From JAHCHG01 sp038251885 (GTDB lineage Bacteria; Acidobacteriota; Blastocatellia; Pyrinomonadales; Pyrinomonadaceae), in assembly GCA_038251885.1 (NCBI GenBank), contig JBBSAX010000001.1, positions 29,089 through 93,088 of the forward strand: DNA of 64,000 bases, in the 5' to 3' direction. The translations under genes were made by a program, and so were the position numbers. This document shows positions 8,747 to 17,573 of the stretch, one piece after another. Under the pieces are notes generated by a model. That model was not told the DNA's origin. It worked only from the letters and a program-made list of their open reading frames with translations, and did not search any database. Each line of letters starts with the position of its first letter. Position 1 is the stretch's first letter.

Positions 8747-9505
8747 TTAACGATTTACGGGCAATTCCATCATTAAACGCTTTTCCTCTTCGAGAATTTG
8801 CTGTTGGTTTTCTTGTTTCGGCAAAATTTCGCCGCGCCATTGCTCGATTGTCCATCCGGCTGCAACGATTTTTTCGAGCGGTGCAAACGGGGCGGGAATT
8901 TCAAATTTATCAGTCGAAGCCGATTGAAAGTATGTAATCGTTCTTCGGTCCAGAGAAGTTAGCGGAAACCGAAGCAAAATCGCCGGACTGTCGGCGTTCT
9001 GTAGCGGGCGTGAAAGAATTTCAAATCTCAGCGGGCTTGATTGGTAACGAACAGAAATCGTGCCGGAAGGTGAAAATAATTCGTTATTTTCAAATTGTAA
9101 GCCCGGCGGCATCAGCTTTCGTTCTGAAATGAAACTCCAAATTTGTTCAAGACTTTTCGGCACACTTCCCTGTTCATTATTGATGGCAAAAACGGACAAG
9201 GAAATTGCCATCCCCAAAGCTCCGGTTTCGCGCAGACGAATTGAAGTATCATACACTTCGCCTTTGAAAATTTCGGGCGAGTTATAAATTCTTTCCTCAT
9301 TGATCGGTTGTTCGTGTTCAAAGTTGGGGCGTTCAATAAATTTCACTTGTCCTTGTGTTTGGGGAGCGGAAAGCAGGCGAAGTCCGCCAAAAACACATAC
9401 AAGCAATAAAACCAAAACCGCGACATTGAACATTGGCGAGGAAATGAGCGAACGCACTACATTTTTTATCGGCGATAAAGTTTTGTCAGACGATTTTCTA
9501 GGCAT
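8747..9505 (-). CDS. Membrane-anchored pseudopilin-like protein upstream of virD4
   Basis: The start is set at 9505 (MPRKSSDKTLSPIKN), where GGAGA precedes the ATG; the longer frame runs deep into the neighbouring ATPase gene. The 252-residue product has a basic N-terminus and one membrane helix (about residues 28-46). A soluble domain follows with NNEQGSVPKSLEQIWSFI and a beta-rich RYQSSPLRFEILSRP. The 'GxxPxxLxxL' turn and the layout recall the protein on the other side of virD4 (6036-6581), so the two may be distant paralogues. Its stop lies 7 bases before the virD4 start. A specific function cannot be assigned. Confidence 0.6.
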   Translation of the reverse strand: MPRKSSDKTLSPIKNVVRSLISSPMFNVAVLVLLLVCVFGGLRLLSAPQTQGQVKFIERPNFEHEQPINEERIYNSPEIFKGEVYDTSIRLRETGALGMAISLSVFAINNEQGSVPKSLEQIWSFISERKLMPPGLQFENNELFSPSGTISVRYQSSPLRFEILSRPLQNADSPAILLRFPLTSLDRRTITYFQSASTDKFEIPAPFAPLEKIVAAGWTIEQWRGEILPKQENQQQILEEEKRLMMELPVNR

Positions 9506-10604
9506 AATGTTCTCCAATTTCAGCAATAAAACTTGTGTAGGTATTTCCGTTAAAATAGCTTTCGTCGCGCTCACCTAACCAACCGTCAACTTGCGGATGA
9601 AAAGATGTCGCCGTCAAAAGTAGATAATCAAGCTGAATTTTGAGAAACTCCTGTGCCTCACTCGTTTTGACGAAATAGCAAAAATAACGAAGGAGAGAAT
9701 TTTCATCTAAATTATCTACATGGTCGCGCTCGAACGCTCCGACGACATCAATGGATTCTCTTAAACTGGGGTAATCTTCGAGTCCGGCAACGCCGCGCAC
9801 ACCGTCAAGCAGTTTGATTGCCAAAGCAAGCTGTTTTGACGAAGCATCTGGACACCGCGCCCGTAAAATTTCCAATTCCTTGATGAGCGAGGGCGTAGAA
9901 AAACTCGAAAAGATATGCCGCGAGATAAAAGGCGCACTCAATTTATGACGCAAATCGTTGGAAGTGGTTACGACTATCGGGCGAGATTTCCAATCGGAAA
10001 CGCCGATAAATCCATCCGTCAGACGCGGAATATAAATCAGTCCGCGCTCCAGCGGCATCAGCATCGCGTCTTCAATCGAAGCCCCGAATTTATCGCTCTC
10101 GTCGAGAATTAAGATCGGTGGAGCGAATATGTCATCCAAAAGTGCAACGTGTGCCGCCAAATCGTAAGCCAAACCCATTTCGCCTAAAATAAGAAATTCG
10201 CGTTTCCATTTATCGCGCCGCGCTTTACGCATCAATTCATCACGCTTGTTTCCAGAGAGATTCGCGGCGAGCCGCAGATTTTCGTTCATCCACGCCGCTT
10301 GTTCTTCCTTGTCCCAATCGTAGAGAATTTCTTCCTGTTTCAAGCCGTCGCGTCCCGACACAATGCAAATTGTCAGATTGCAGCTTTGGGCAAGAGCTTC
10401 GGGAAAAGCGGTTTTGCCGCTCCCGCGTGTGCCGGAAATCATCCAGCCTCTGCCGGATTTTAAGCTCTGGCAAAAGTCGGAAAAATTGCGTTCTTCCGGG
10501 ACGTAGCCTGTCGTGCAAATAAGCCCGTAAAGTTCATTTTCACGACCTTCCAAAACTAACTTGCGCGGATTGATTTGTGCTTTTTTGTCATCGTGCGGAA
10601 TCAT
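9498..10604 (-). CDS. MoxR-like AAA+ ATPase in the T4SS locus
   Basis: This 368-residue protein has Walker A in SGTRGSGKTAFPEAL and Walker B in PPILILDESDKFG. A sensor-1 stretch (PIVVTTSNDLRHKLSAPFIS) follows, in the layout of MoxR/RavA-type AAA+ remodelling ATPases. It lacks the features of VirB11 hexameric secretion ATPases. The start has AGGAAAG just upstream. Its stop overlaps the next gene by 8 bases and it follows the VirB10-like gene by 12 bases, so it is co-expressed with the secretion channel. It may replace or supplement VirB11 in assembly, or act as a chaperone for a component; that is inference. Confidence 0.75.
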   Translation of the reverse strand: MIPHDDKKAQINPRKLVLEGRENELYGLICTTGYVPEERNFSDFCQSLKSGRGWMISGTRGSGKTAFPEALAQSCNLTICIVSGRDGLKQEEILYDWDKEEQAAWMNENLRLAANLSGNKRDELMRKARRDKWKREFLILGEMGLAYDLAAHVALLDDIFAPPILILDESDKFGASIEDAMLMPLERGLIYIPRLTDGFIGVSDWKSRPIVVTTSNDLRHKLSAPFISRHIFSSFSTPSLIKELEILRARCPDASSKQLALAIKLLDGVRGVAGLEDYPSLRESIDVVGAFERDHVDNLDENSLLRYFCYFVKTSEAQEFLKIQLDYLLLTATSFHPQVDGWLGERDESYFNGNTYTSFIAEIGEHYA

Positions 10605-10616
10605 AAAAGTTCTTTC

Positions 10617-12119
10617 CTATTTTTCTTCCATTGCCAGATATTTTTCTGCCAAGACGCGGAATTGCGGAGTCATTCTCGGAAGCGCGGCGCGGATTTTTTC
10701 TTTGTTGCCTTCACTGAAAAGGTCTGCCAATTCGGTTTCTGATAATCCGGTGGCGGTTTTCGAGTTCTGACCTAACCTTTCTGCGTTTGAAATCTCATCG
10801 GGCAAATCCGTAACCAGCACGAAAGCGGTAGTTCCCGCAGAAACTTCAACAAATTCGTTTGCGTTTCGGTTATTGCCGATCAATCCCGATATTTCGTCTG
10901 ATATTTTGGAAGTTGAATCGGAAATCACAACCGTTCCGCCCGAACGTCCGTTTCCAATCGCACCGAGCGCGACTGATCCGGCATCACGAAGTCCGCCAAA
11001 GATGCGCGACCAAGTGCTTTTTATCTGTCGTTTGCGCCCCGTAACGCCCGATGCGCCGTCATTTCCCATCACTTCGCCTTCAAATTTAATGAGTCCGCCG
11101 CTGACAGGATCAATCAAACCAACCACCGAAATAAAGGCACGTTTGTATTCGCTTCCGCGAAGAGTGCCGACTAAAACCGTGCCGGCAGGATAAGTATAAT
11201 TTTTACCCGTAACGGCTCTCGTCAATTCCATTCTGACCAAACCACCCGAAGCCCGAAGTGTATAAACCGCTCCGAGAAATCGAATTGGCAAAAGCGTTCC
11301 AAACGGAATTGAAGCTATTGGCTGATTAGTAAAATTGACGTTTTGTGTAGTCGAAACAATCTGACTGTTTGTGGCTGAAACTGTGTTTGTTACGGCAATT
11401 TCTTTGCGCTCAATCCCGAAAAATAATGAGCGTCCAAGCGGCACATTATTAGTTTCGCGTGTCGGTTGAACAACTGAATCGTTAATTCTTTCGTTGTTCG
11501 TTGAACTTTGCACAGAAGTTGAACCAGACGAAATCAGCGTTTTGGTTGATTCGGCATTTGTGTTTGTAACCTGTGCATTTCCTTGAGTTCGGTTAGTTTC
11601 CAAAAGCGGATCCGGCACGATGACAGGTTCGTTCAAATCGGTGGCTTTTGTCGGCGGAATATCAACCGAAGAATTCTCAGCTACGGTTACATTTGTGTTG
11701 GAAGCATCATTTGTTGTTCCGTTCGGATTTTTTTCGGCAACCAAATTGAGTGCCATTTTCAGTTTTTCTTCTTCCGTCACGGGTGCAGGATTAGACGAAT
11801 TCGTTTTCGCCGTGCGGTCAACCGGCTGCGGTTTTGATGCGGCAAACGCACCGATGCCGAAAAACCAACTCATCAACAAAACCAGTAAAATAAAGCCAAA
11901 GACGAAGCAAACAAAGACAAAAAACAATTTTTTCTTTGACGCTTTCGGAGTTTCCGTTAATTCTTCAAGCTCTTCATCTTCGGTTTCCTTCGATAAATTT
12001 TCATCAGAGCCAATCCTATCGTTTGCGGCTTCCAGTAATAATTTTTCGCGCTCGTCAGATTCTTCTAAAATCGGTAAAGCGGCAGGTATTTCGGAAATTT
12101 CAGCTATTTTTACAGACAT
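10617..12119 (-). CDS. virB10: VirB10/TrbI-like channel protein
   Basis: A cytoplasmic acidic N-terminus (~65 residues) is followed by a single membrane helix (FVFVCFVFGFILLVLLMSWF). A long Thr/Asn/Ser-rich periplasmic linker of about 190 residues comes next. The C-terminal beta-barrel region reads IPFGTLLPIRFLGAVYTL, then YPAGTVLVGTLRG and GLIDPVSGGLIKFEGEVMG, matching the TrbI/VirB10 core. VirB10 spans both membranes and senses ATP use by VirD4/VirB4. An AAGGAG lies before the start. The gene lies between the VirB9-like gene and the MoxR-like ATPase on the minus strand. Confidence 0.88.
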   Translation of the reverse strand: MSVKIAEISEIPAALPILEESDEREKLLLEAANDRIGSDENLSKETEDEELEELTETPKASKKKLFFVFVCFVFGFILLVLLMSWFFGIGAFAASKPQPVDRTAKTNSSNPAPVTEEEKLKMALNLVAEKNPNGTTNDASNTNVTVAENSSVDIPPTKATDLNEPVIVPDPLLETNRTQGNAQVTNTNAESTKTLISSGSTSVQSSTNNERINDSVVQPTRETNNVPLGRSLFFGIERKEIAVTNTVSATNSQIVSTTQNVNFTNQPIASIPFGTLLPIRFLGAVYTLRASGGLVRMELTRAVTGKNYTYPAGTVLVGTLRGSEYKRAFISVVGLIDPVSGGLIKFEGEVMGNDGASGVTGRKRQIKSTWSRIFGGLRDAGSVALGAIGNGRSGGTVVISDSTSKISDEISGLIGNNRNANEFVEVSAGTTAFVLVTDLPDEISNAERLGQNSKTATGLSETELADLFSEGNKEKIRAALPRMTPQFRVLAEKYLAMEEK

Positions 12120-12126
12120 CTCTTTC

Positions 12127-13440
12127 TTACTCCTTCGTGGTATTCACGCCCGGTAAAAGCGTTGTGGTCGGTGAATCGGCGGCTTCGCGGTGTGTTGCCA
12201 GAACGCTCAGACGTTGGTTTGCGCCCATCACCGGCGCGTTATAAACGAGCGCGTAGTAAACAGTCGAACCCGGCAGAATCAGACCTTCAAAACTGGTCGT
12301 TTCGACATAGATTCTTTCGAGTCTTTCGGTTTGCAGCGGATTTCCCTTGTTGTCAACCGTCAAAATTTGTAGTTCAGGTGTGCCGGGAACGAGGCGCAAA
12401 TTACTGGTCGTGTTATTGCGAACCGCGACGATGACCAATCTTTGTGTGGAATCAATTTCGGAAACTGAGGAAACCGCCAAACTTAAACCGTTATTGGTTT
12501 CAGACCACGCGCCTAAATTTTTGGCGGGATTTTTCAAACAATCCGCAAGCCGTCGGTTGACCAAACGCGAAAGTTCCAATCCGGTTTTCGGAGTCTTTTT
12601 TGATTGTTCATTTTCCTTCCGACTGAGATTGCCTCTGGTAACTTCCGTTTGTGTTAATTTCACGGGAATTATTTCTTCTTTGTTTGGAGTTTCTTCGGTG
12701 TTTTCGGAGGTTTTTTCAGTTTGAGAATTAACCAATTTTGAATTCGCTCGTGTATTTTTTGTAATTGTCGGCTTGATGTCTTCGCCCAAATTGAAGGCAA
12801 GTCCGGCGGTGCGTCTGGCTGAAACAACTTCGTCGCGGTCATAATTGATGACGCAGCGATGAGCGTTTTGACGAATATTTCCGACGGGAACGAATTCCAA
12901 AATCAGAATCAGCCCTGAACGCATTTGTAGCGTAATGGTCGCCGACGCGCTTTGCTGACCGACGATAAAGCCTTCGCCCGGATAAATCGTAATTGAACGG
13001 TCAGATTCTTTGGTCGGCGATTGAAAAACGGAAACGAGTTTCGGATTGCCTTCGTGAATGTAATAAACCCCGTCCGAAGCCGGAAATTCGACGATTGAAA
13101 CGGCGTTTTGGGCAAGCCCAAGACGAACTATAGTCGGCTGTTTGGGATTAACCGCGACAGTCGCTTCGCCCGAAAGATAGTCGGTTTCCGCCGTATTGAC
13201 GACGCTGACGGGAAAATTTGATTGATTGATGGTTGTTTCGGTTTTTTCCGATTTTGGCTGAACCGTTGTTTTGGCGACGGTTTTACTTGTCGCACGTTTG
13301 TTCGTCCGTTTGTTTTGCGCCGCCGCATCTATTGATCCGCAAATAAAAATTGCCGCCGCCAGAAACATCAGTTTTATTAAAAACCAATATCTTGATTGTA
13401 TTTCATAGAAAAAACTATCCTTAAAAATTTGAATTTGCAT
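12127..13440 (-). CDS. VirB9/TrbG-like periplasmic protein (putative)
   Basis: The start at 13440 is well supported by AGGAGGA six bases upstream. A signal peptide (hydrophobic LIKLMFLAAAIFICGSIDAA, then AQN) precedes a basic low-complexity stretch. The central domain is beta-rich (VRLGLAQNAVSIVEFPA; ITLQMRSGLILILEFVPVG), similar in rhythm to VirB9/TraK-like proteins. It lies directly upstream of the VirB10-like gene and downstream of the VirB8-like gene, the usual B8-B9-B10 order, which is the strongest evidence. The C-terminal ~130 residues carry another beta domain. At 437 residues it is longer than classic VirB9 (~290). Confidence 0.62.
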   Translation of the reverse strand: MQIQIFKDSFFYEIQSRYWFLIKLMFLAAAIFICGSIDAAAQNKRTNKRATSKTVAKTTVQPKSEKTETTINQSNFPVSVVNTAETDYLSGEATVAVNPKQPTIVRLGLAQNAVSIVEFPASDGVYYIHEGNPKLVSVFQSPTKESDRSITIYPGEGFIVGQQSASATITLQMRSGLILILEFVPVGNIRQNAHRCVINYDRDEVVSARRTAGLAFNLGEDIKPTITKNTRANSKLVNSQTEKTSENTEETPNKEEIIPVKLTQTEVTRGNLSRKENEQSKKTPKTGLELSRLVNRRLADCLKNPAKNLGAWSETNNGLSLAVSSVSEIDSTQRLVIVAVRNNTTSNLRLVPGTPELQILTVDNKGNPLQTERLERIYVETTSFEGLILPGSTVYYALVYNAPVMGANQRLSVLATHREAADSPTTTLLPGVNTTKE

Positions 13441-13506
13441 AAAAGTCCTCCTGTTCGGCGCGTCTTAACACACACCGAATCTAAATTTGAAAATTTGGTA
13501 ATTTAG

Positions 13507-14382
13507 TTATTGCTTCGGATTTTCACTCGAAGCGTTGTTTGTTTGGTTTTCTGTTAGAGATGATTCAATCTCACCGCTCGAAACATCGCCGTCAGCCAGA
13601 AGTGCAATCGCCGATTGAGTTTTGCCGCTGACGGGTTCGACGCGAAATCTCAAAATCGTGAATCCCGTCCGCAGATTATTGTCGTTTCGCGCGGGCGAGG
13701 CGGGCGAGTCTTTGAGCAGAAACTTTATTTTTAACTGCAATGATTCTTCAACATCCTGCCCGTTTGCTTTGCGGCGAATCTTCCGAATACCGATTGCCCG
13801 CAAGATATAAGGATCGCGTTCATCAACCGACAAATCTTGCAATTCCCAACTTGAATTAATGCTTTCCGCCTTTTCCGTTGCGAGCAAGCCGTTTTGTTTG
13901 AGCCGCGCCGCAAACGAAAGCGACAAATCCGGGTCCAGCATCCGCAGAAGTTTATTTATCTCTGATTCTCTGGTCGTCTGCTCGACTTCGTAGAGAGATT
14001 TCAAAAACTCTTTAACGAGATATTTTTTATCCGTTTCATTCGGTCTGTCCGGTGTGATTTCAACCGTTTCCGTCGCTCCGTAATCGCGGTTGTTGAGTTC
14101 GACGACGCGCCCCGAAGATTTGTCCACGATAATCCGATCCGCGCGGCGCACCGCCAAAAAGACGTTTGTTCCGATGCTGATTGCCAACAAAACCACCAAA
14201 GCGGAAACCGCTCTAAGCAATGATGAAATCGTCAAAACGTCTTCCGGGTCGCGTGATGTTTCTGCGAATTCCTGAAAATCTTCGGGCAGTTTAGTATTCG
14301 TTTTGTGATAAACCGAAGAATATCCGTCCTCGCTAATATGTTGCTTATTTGAATCATCAAGCACATTTTTATTCATTTTCAT
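13507..14382 (-). CDS. virB8: VirB8/TrbF-like bitopic protein
   Basis: The start is taken at 14382 (MKMNKNVLDDSNKQH), preceded by AAGG at about 6 bases; the longer frame adds 16 residues lacking support. The 291-residue product has a ~75-residue cytoplasmic tail and one membrane helix (LLRAVSALVVLLAISIGTNV). A periplasmic domain follows with KKYLVKEFLKSLYEVEQTTR, LDPDLSLSFAARL and RKANGQDVEESLQLKIKF, the NTF2-like arrangement of VirB8/TrbF. VirB8 nucleates the inner-membrane part of the channel. It is the first gene of the minus-strand T4SS block, whose promoter should lie between 14383 and 14657. Confidence 0.75.
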   Translation of the reverse strand: MKMNKNVLDDSNKQHISEDGYSSVYHKTNTKLPEDFQEFAETSRDPEDVLTISSLLRAVSALVVLLAISIGTNVFLAVRRADRIIVDKSSGRVVELNNRDYGATETVEITPDRPNETDKKYLVKEFLKSLYEVEQTTRESEINKLLRMLDPDLSLSFAARLKQNGLLATEKAESINSSWELQDLSVDERDPYILRAIGIRKIRRKANGQDVEESLQLKIKFLLKDSPASPARNDNNLRTGFTILRFRVEPVSGKTQSAIALLADGDVSSGEIESSLTENQTNNASSENPKQ

Positions 14383-14657
14383 TGTTACCTTGAAATCTAA
14401 AATTGAAAGTTTTATTCGTATCCAAATCAAGCATAGAGCAAATTGAGTGCCAAAGTTTAAAGTCGGAAAAAAGCCTTATTCTGCTGAGGTTAATGCTAAT
14501 TTGGCGCAAAAATTAAAAATTCTGGAAATATGAAGCGAAACCAGGCTACAACCAATTTCTAAAGTTCCAAGTAATCCCTGACCATAAATATTCGCTTTTT
14601 TATTAAATTTTTGAATATTTTCCGGCTTTCCCGGATACGTTAGTATGAGTAGCGGTT

Positions 14658-15173
14658 ATGGATGATAAGGAAGCAATCGAAATTTGTTTGAAGGGCGAGA
14701 AAGACGCTTTTCGTTTTTTGGTCGAAAACTACCAAAAACAAGCCGTCGCTCACGCTGTTGCTATTCTCGGCAACGCGGAAGACGCTCTGGATGCCGTGCA
14801 GGAAGCGTTTATTGACGCTTTCAAGTCGCTCAAACAGTTTGACCGGACACGGCGGTTTTATCCCTGGTTTTATGTTCTGCTTCGCAACCGTTGTTACAAA
14901 ATGTCGGCACGAAAACGTGAAACCGTGAGCATCGAGGAAACCGAAATTCTTGCGCCGCGTGCCGGTTTGCCAAGCGAAGAAAGATTCGCGCTCGAAAGGG
15001 CTTTGGTTGAATTATCAAAAGAAGACCGCGAGATAATTACTTTGAAATATCTGGACGGACTTTCTTACGACGAATTAGCCGAGCATTTACAGATTCCGCG
15101 CGGAACGGTGATGAGCCGGCTTTTTTACGCCCGCAAGCAGTTGCAGGCGAAATTGACGGGAAAGTTTCATTAA
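14658..15173 (+). CDS. ECF-type RNA polymerase sigma factor
   Basis: This 171-residue protein has sigma region 2 (EKDAFRFLVENYQKQAVAHA, then DALDAVQEAFIDAFKSL with the FYPWFYVLLRNRCY recognition helix). Region 4 follows (LDGLSYDELAEHLQIPRGTV, then MSRLFYARKQL). Region 3 is absent, as expected for group 4 sigma factors. A gene with an anti-sigma zinc-binding motif starts 17 bases after its stop, forming a standard sigma/anti-sigma pair. It is transcribed away from the VirB8 block, so the 275-base gap between them is a divergent promoter region. Confidence 0.95.
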   Translation: MDDKEAIEICLKGEKDAFRFLVENYQKQAVAHAVAILGNAEDALDAVQEAFIDAFKSLKQFDRTRRFYPWFYVLLRNRCYKMSARKRETVSIEETEILAPRAGLPSEERFALERALVELSKEDREIITLKYLDGLSYDELAEHLQIPRGTVMSRLFYARKQLQAKLTGKFH

Positions 15174-15190
15174 AAGATTTTGGGGGAAAT

Positions 15191-15619
15191 ATGAACGAGA
15201 TAAATTGCGAAAACGTGCTGATGGCGAAAATGGCGGAAATTGACGGCGAAGAAGCCGGATTTTCGTCCGAACAAGTAACTCTGCATATAGCCGCTTGCGA
15301 GAATTGCCGACGGGAAATTGAACAAATGCGGTTAAGCGACAATCTGTTCAAAAACCAAACGCGGCGCGGGCAACCGGCGGATTTATGGTCGGCGATTGAA
15401 AATCAAATCGGAAATAAAACAGTTTATCAAATCAGTTGGAAACCGTTTGTTCTGCTCGTCGTGATTCTCGTTGCATATAAACTGCTTGAAATGCTTCCCG
15501 AACGTGATTTCGGTTTGGCTTTCAAACTCGTGCCGCTCGTTTTTATCGTCGCGCTGTTTGTTTTTTTGAAAGAAAATCCGTTCAAAATTAACGCCGAACT
15601 CACACAAGGAGAGATATAA
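15191..15619 (+). CDS. Anti-sigma factor, zinc-finger type
   Basis: The 142-residue protein carries an H-x3-C-x2-C signature (LHIAACENCRREIEQM), as in zf-HC2/ZAS anti-sigma factors. Two hydrophobic helices follow (FVLLVVILVAYKLLEML and AFKLVPLVFIVALFVFL). It is a membrane-bound antagonist that would hold the ECF sigma factor encoded directly before it. A GGGGGAAA sits before the ATG. The next membrane-protein gene starts two bases after its stop, indicating tight coupling. Confidence 0.85.
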   Translation: MNEINCENVLMAKMAEIDGEEAGFSSEQVTLHIAACENCRREIEQMRLSDNLFKNQTRRGQPADLWSAIENQIGNKTVYQISWKPFVLLVVILVAYKLLEMLPERDFGLAFKLVPLVFIVALFVFLKENPFKINAELTQGEI

Positions 15620-15621
15620 CT

Positions 15622-15936
15622 ATGAATGAAATGAACACTAAAGAATCTCTGATTATCGGACAAAAATACGCTTTTGCGACCGCTTCCTTGATTTTGGGAA
15701 TTAGCTGTTTCGTTAATTTACTCGGACTCGAGAAAGCGATTTTGGCGATTGTTTTTGCTTGGCTGGCATTACGAACTACGCCCGCGCCGCAGTTGAAAGA
15801 ACATCGCGTTTGGGCGAAAGTCGGTTTGGTTCTCGGTATTCTGCCGCTGATTATTTTGCCGACTATAATTATTTTAAACTTTGACCGCATTCGGGAAATT
15901 ATCGAATTATTTTCAAAATTGAGCGGCGGTAGATAA
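15622..15936 (+). CDS. Small membrane protein of the sigma cassette (DUF4190-like)
   Basis: This 104-residue protein has two or three hydrophobic segments (ATASLILGISCFVNLLGL, ILAIVFAWLAL, VGLVLGILPLIILPTIIIL). The pattern, a helix, a short loop and a second helix pair ending in 'GLVLGI', resembles DUF4190-type small membrane proteins. It lies two bases after the anti-sigma gene, with an AAGGAGAG before its ATG. It may assist the anti-sigma factor or sense envelope state, but no specific motif shows this. Confidence 0.55.
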   Translation: MNEMNTKESLIIGQKYAFATASLILGISCFVNLLGLEKAILAIVFAWLALRTTPAPQLKEHRVWAKVGLVLGILPLIILPTIIILNFDRIREIIELFSKLSGGR

Positions 15937-15958
15937 ATCTTAAAATGGAGAAACGAAA

Positions 15959-17392
15959 ATGAAAAATTTAACTTTTATGCTGATGAATATACTGATTTTA
16001 ATCGTTTTGGCGTTGCCGGTCTTTGCCCAAAACGAGAACGGCGCAATCGAGGGAAACTGGCTCGGAACGCTTGATGTCGGCGAGGGAGTAAAAATGCGGC
16101 TGGTTTTGAAAGTGGCGAAAACCGCTGACGGTTTCGCGGCAAAACTCGACAGTATTGACCAGGGCGCGAAGGATTTGCCGATTGATTCAATCAAACTGGA
16201 AGGCAATAAGATGAGTTTTGCCGCCGCTCAATTCGGGATGAGCTATGAAGGAACGCTCAACGAAAAAAGAGACGAAATCAGCGGAACTTTTCGGCAAGGC
16301 GCGGGTTCAACGCCTTTTGTTTTCAGACGCATCGCCGAAATTCCGAAAAAAAGTCGGCGGCAAGACCCGATCAAACCTTATCCATATGCGGAGCAAGAAG
16401 TCGTTTATAAAAATGAAAAAGATAACGTAAGACTAGCCGGAACGCTGACCTTGCCGCGCGGCGGCGGAAAATTTCCGGCTGTAATTTTAATCACCGGAAG
16501 CGGCTCGCAAGACCGCGACTCGACCATCGCCGGACACCGCCCGTTTCTGGTGTTGGCGGATTATTTGACACGCCGGGGGATTGCCGTTTTGCGTGTTGAC
16601 GACAGAGGTGTCGGCGGTTCTGATTTGGGTTCGCTTCGCGCTACAACCGAAAATTTTGTCGGCGATGTTTTAGCCGGAGTCGAATACTTAAAAAGTCGCA
16701 AAGAAATCAATCCGAAACAAATCGGACTCGTCGGACACAGCGAAGGCGGAATGATTGCGCCGATGGCTGCCGTCCGCTCGAAAGACGTGAGTTTTATCGT
16801 AATGCTTTCCGGGATGGGGCAAACCGGCGAAGACGTAATTCTCACGCAGTTGGCTTTAATTCAAGAAGCGAGCGGCGCGAAACCGGAAATAGTCGCTGCG
16901 GCGGTTGATTTTCAAAAAAGCCTTTTTGCCATTATTACATCCGAACCCGACGATAAACTTGCCGAAGGTAAAATCAACGAAATGCTTTCAGCGCGTAAAA
17001 GTAAAATGAACGAGCAGCAAATCAGAGAATTTGCACGGGTTGAAGCAGACATCAAAGCCGGAATGCCAAATCTATTATCGCCGTGGTATCGCTATTTTCT
17101 CGCCTTTAATCCGCGTCCGGTGCTTGAAAAAGTAAGCGTTCCGGTGCTGGCATTGAACGGCGAAAACGACGTGCAGATTGCCTCGAAAGAAAATCTCGCG
17201 CTCATTTCAGCCGCGCTGAAAGCCGGAAAAAATAAAGATTTTACGGTCAAATCTTTTCCGAAACTCAATCATCTTTTCCAAACGAGCCAAACGGGTTTGC
17301 CCGTTGAATACGACGCAAACGAAGAAACAATTTCACCGCTCGTTTTGGAAACTGTTTCAAGTTGGATTTTGGAGCGAACAATCGGAAAGTAA
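15959..17392 (+). CDS. Secreted alpha/beta hydrolase (S33-like)
   Basis: This 477-residue protein starts with a signal peptide (MNILILIVLALPVFAQ region). A ~120-residue N-terminal beta-rich domain (GNWLGTLDVGEGVKMRLVLK) comes next, then the hydrolase core. The nucleophile elbow is GLVGHSEGGMIAP with Ser261. The acid is probably Asp404 (ALNGENDVQIA) and the base His438 (FPKLNHLFQ). The oxyanion region shows ILITGSGSQDRD. It resembles exported esterase/dipeptidyl-peptidase-like hydrolases. It is the last gene of the sigma cassette, 22 bases after the small membrane protein. Its substrate cannot be told from the sequence. Confidence 0.88.
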   Translation: MKNLTFMLMNILILIVLALPVFAQNENGAIEGNWLGTLDVGEGVKMRLVLKVAKTADGFAAKLDSIDQGAKDLPIDSIKLEGNKMSFAAAQFGMSYEGTLNEKRDEISGTFRQGAGSTPFVFRRIAEIPKKSRRQDPIKPYPYAEQEVVYKNEKDNVRLAGTLTLPRGGGKFPAVILITGSGSQDRDSTIAGHRPFLVLADYLTRRGIAVLRVDDRGVGGSDLGSLRATTENFVGDVLAGVEYLKSRKEINPKQIGLVGHSEGGMIAPMAAVRSKDVSFIVMLSGMGQTGEDVILTQLALIQEASGAKPEIVAAAVDFQKSLFAIITSEPDDKLAEGKINEMLSARKSKMNEQQIREFARVEADIKAGMPNLLSPWYRYFLAFNPRPVLEKVSVPVLALNGENDVQIASKENLALISAALKAGKNKDFTVKSFPKLNHLFQTSQTGLPVEYDANEETISPLVLETVSSWILERTIGK

Positions 17393-17435
17393 CAAGAAAG
17401 ATTGTCATTTGTGTCTAAGAATATTGAAATATGGT

Positions 17436-17492
17436 GGTGCAAAAATAATCCACTGGTGCAAAAATAGTCCAAGTGGTGCAAAAATAGTCCAC
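17436..17492. repeat. Three tandem ~19-bp repeats, possible orphan IS21-type terminus
   Basis: Three near-identical copies of GGTGCAAAAATAGTCCAC start at 17436, 17455 and 17475, 19 to 20 bases apart, directly after the hydrolase stop. Copies differ at one or two bases. IS21-family elements carry multiple short repeats of this kind at their ends, with a TCCAC core. No istAB genes lie here, so it may be a relic end or a protein-binding site. Confidence 0.6.
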
Positions 17493-17511
17493 CCGCATTA
17501 AACGCAAAATC

Positions 17512-17559
17512 AAAAAGGAAGCCGGAAGTTAAAAATAAACTTTGACGGCTTCCTTTTTA
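17512..17559. terminator. Bidirectional intrinsic terminator
   Basis: AAAAAGGAAGCCG on the left and CGGCTTCCTTTTT on the right pair into a 13-bp stem flanked by A and T tracts, so it can stop transcription from either side. It sits between the convergent hydrolase (plus) and lytic transglycosylase (minus) genes, exactly where a shared terminator is expected. Confidence 0.85.
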
Positions 17560-17573
17560 TCTTTTAGTTCTTT

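Noticed and set aside
10873..11193. 106-codon plus-strand frame
   Set aside because: Antisense shadow within the VirB10-like gene without supporting signals.
15600..15890. Minus-strand 96-codon frame
   Set aside because: Mirror of the small membrane protein in the sigma cassette; no start signal.
17436..17492. CRISPR array
   Set aside because: Only three units, spaced 19-20 bases with almost no spacer between, and no cas genes nearby.
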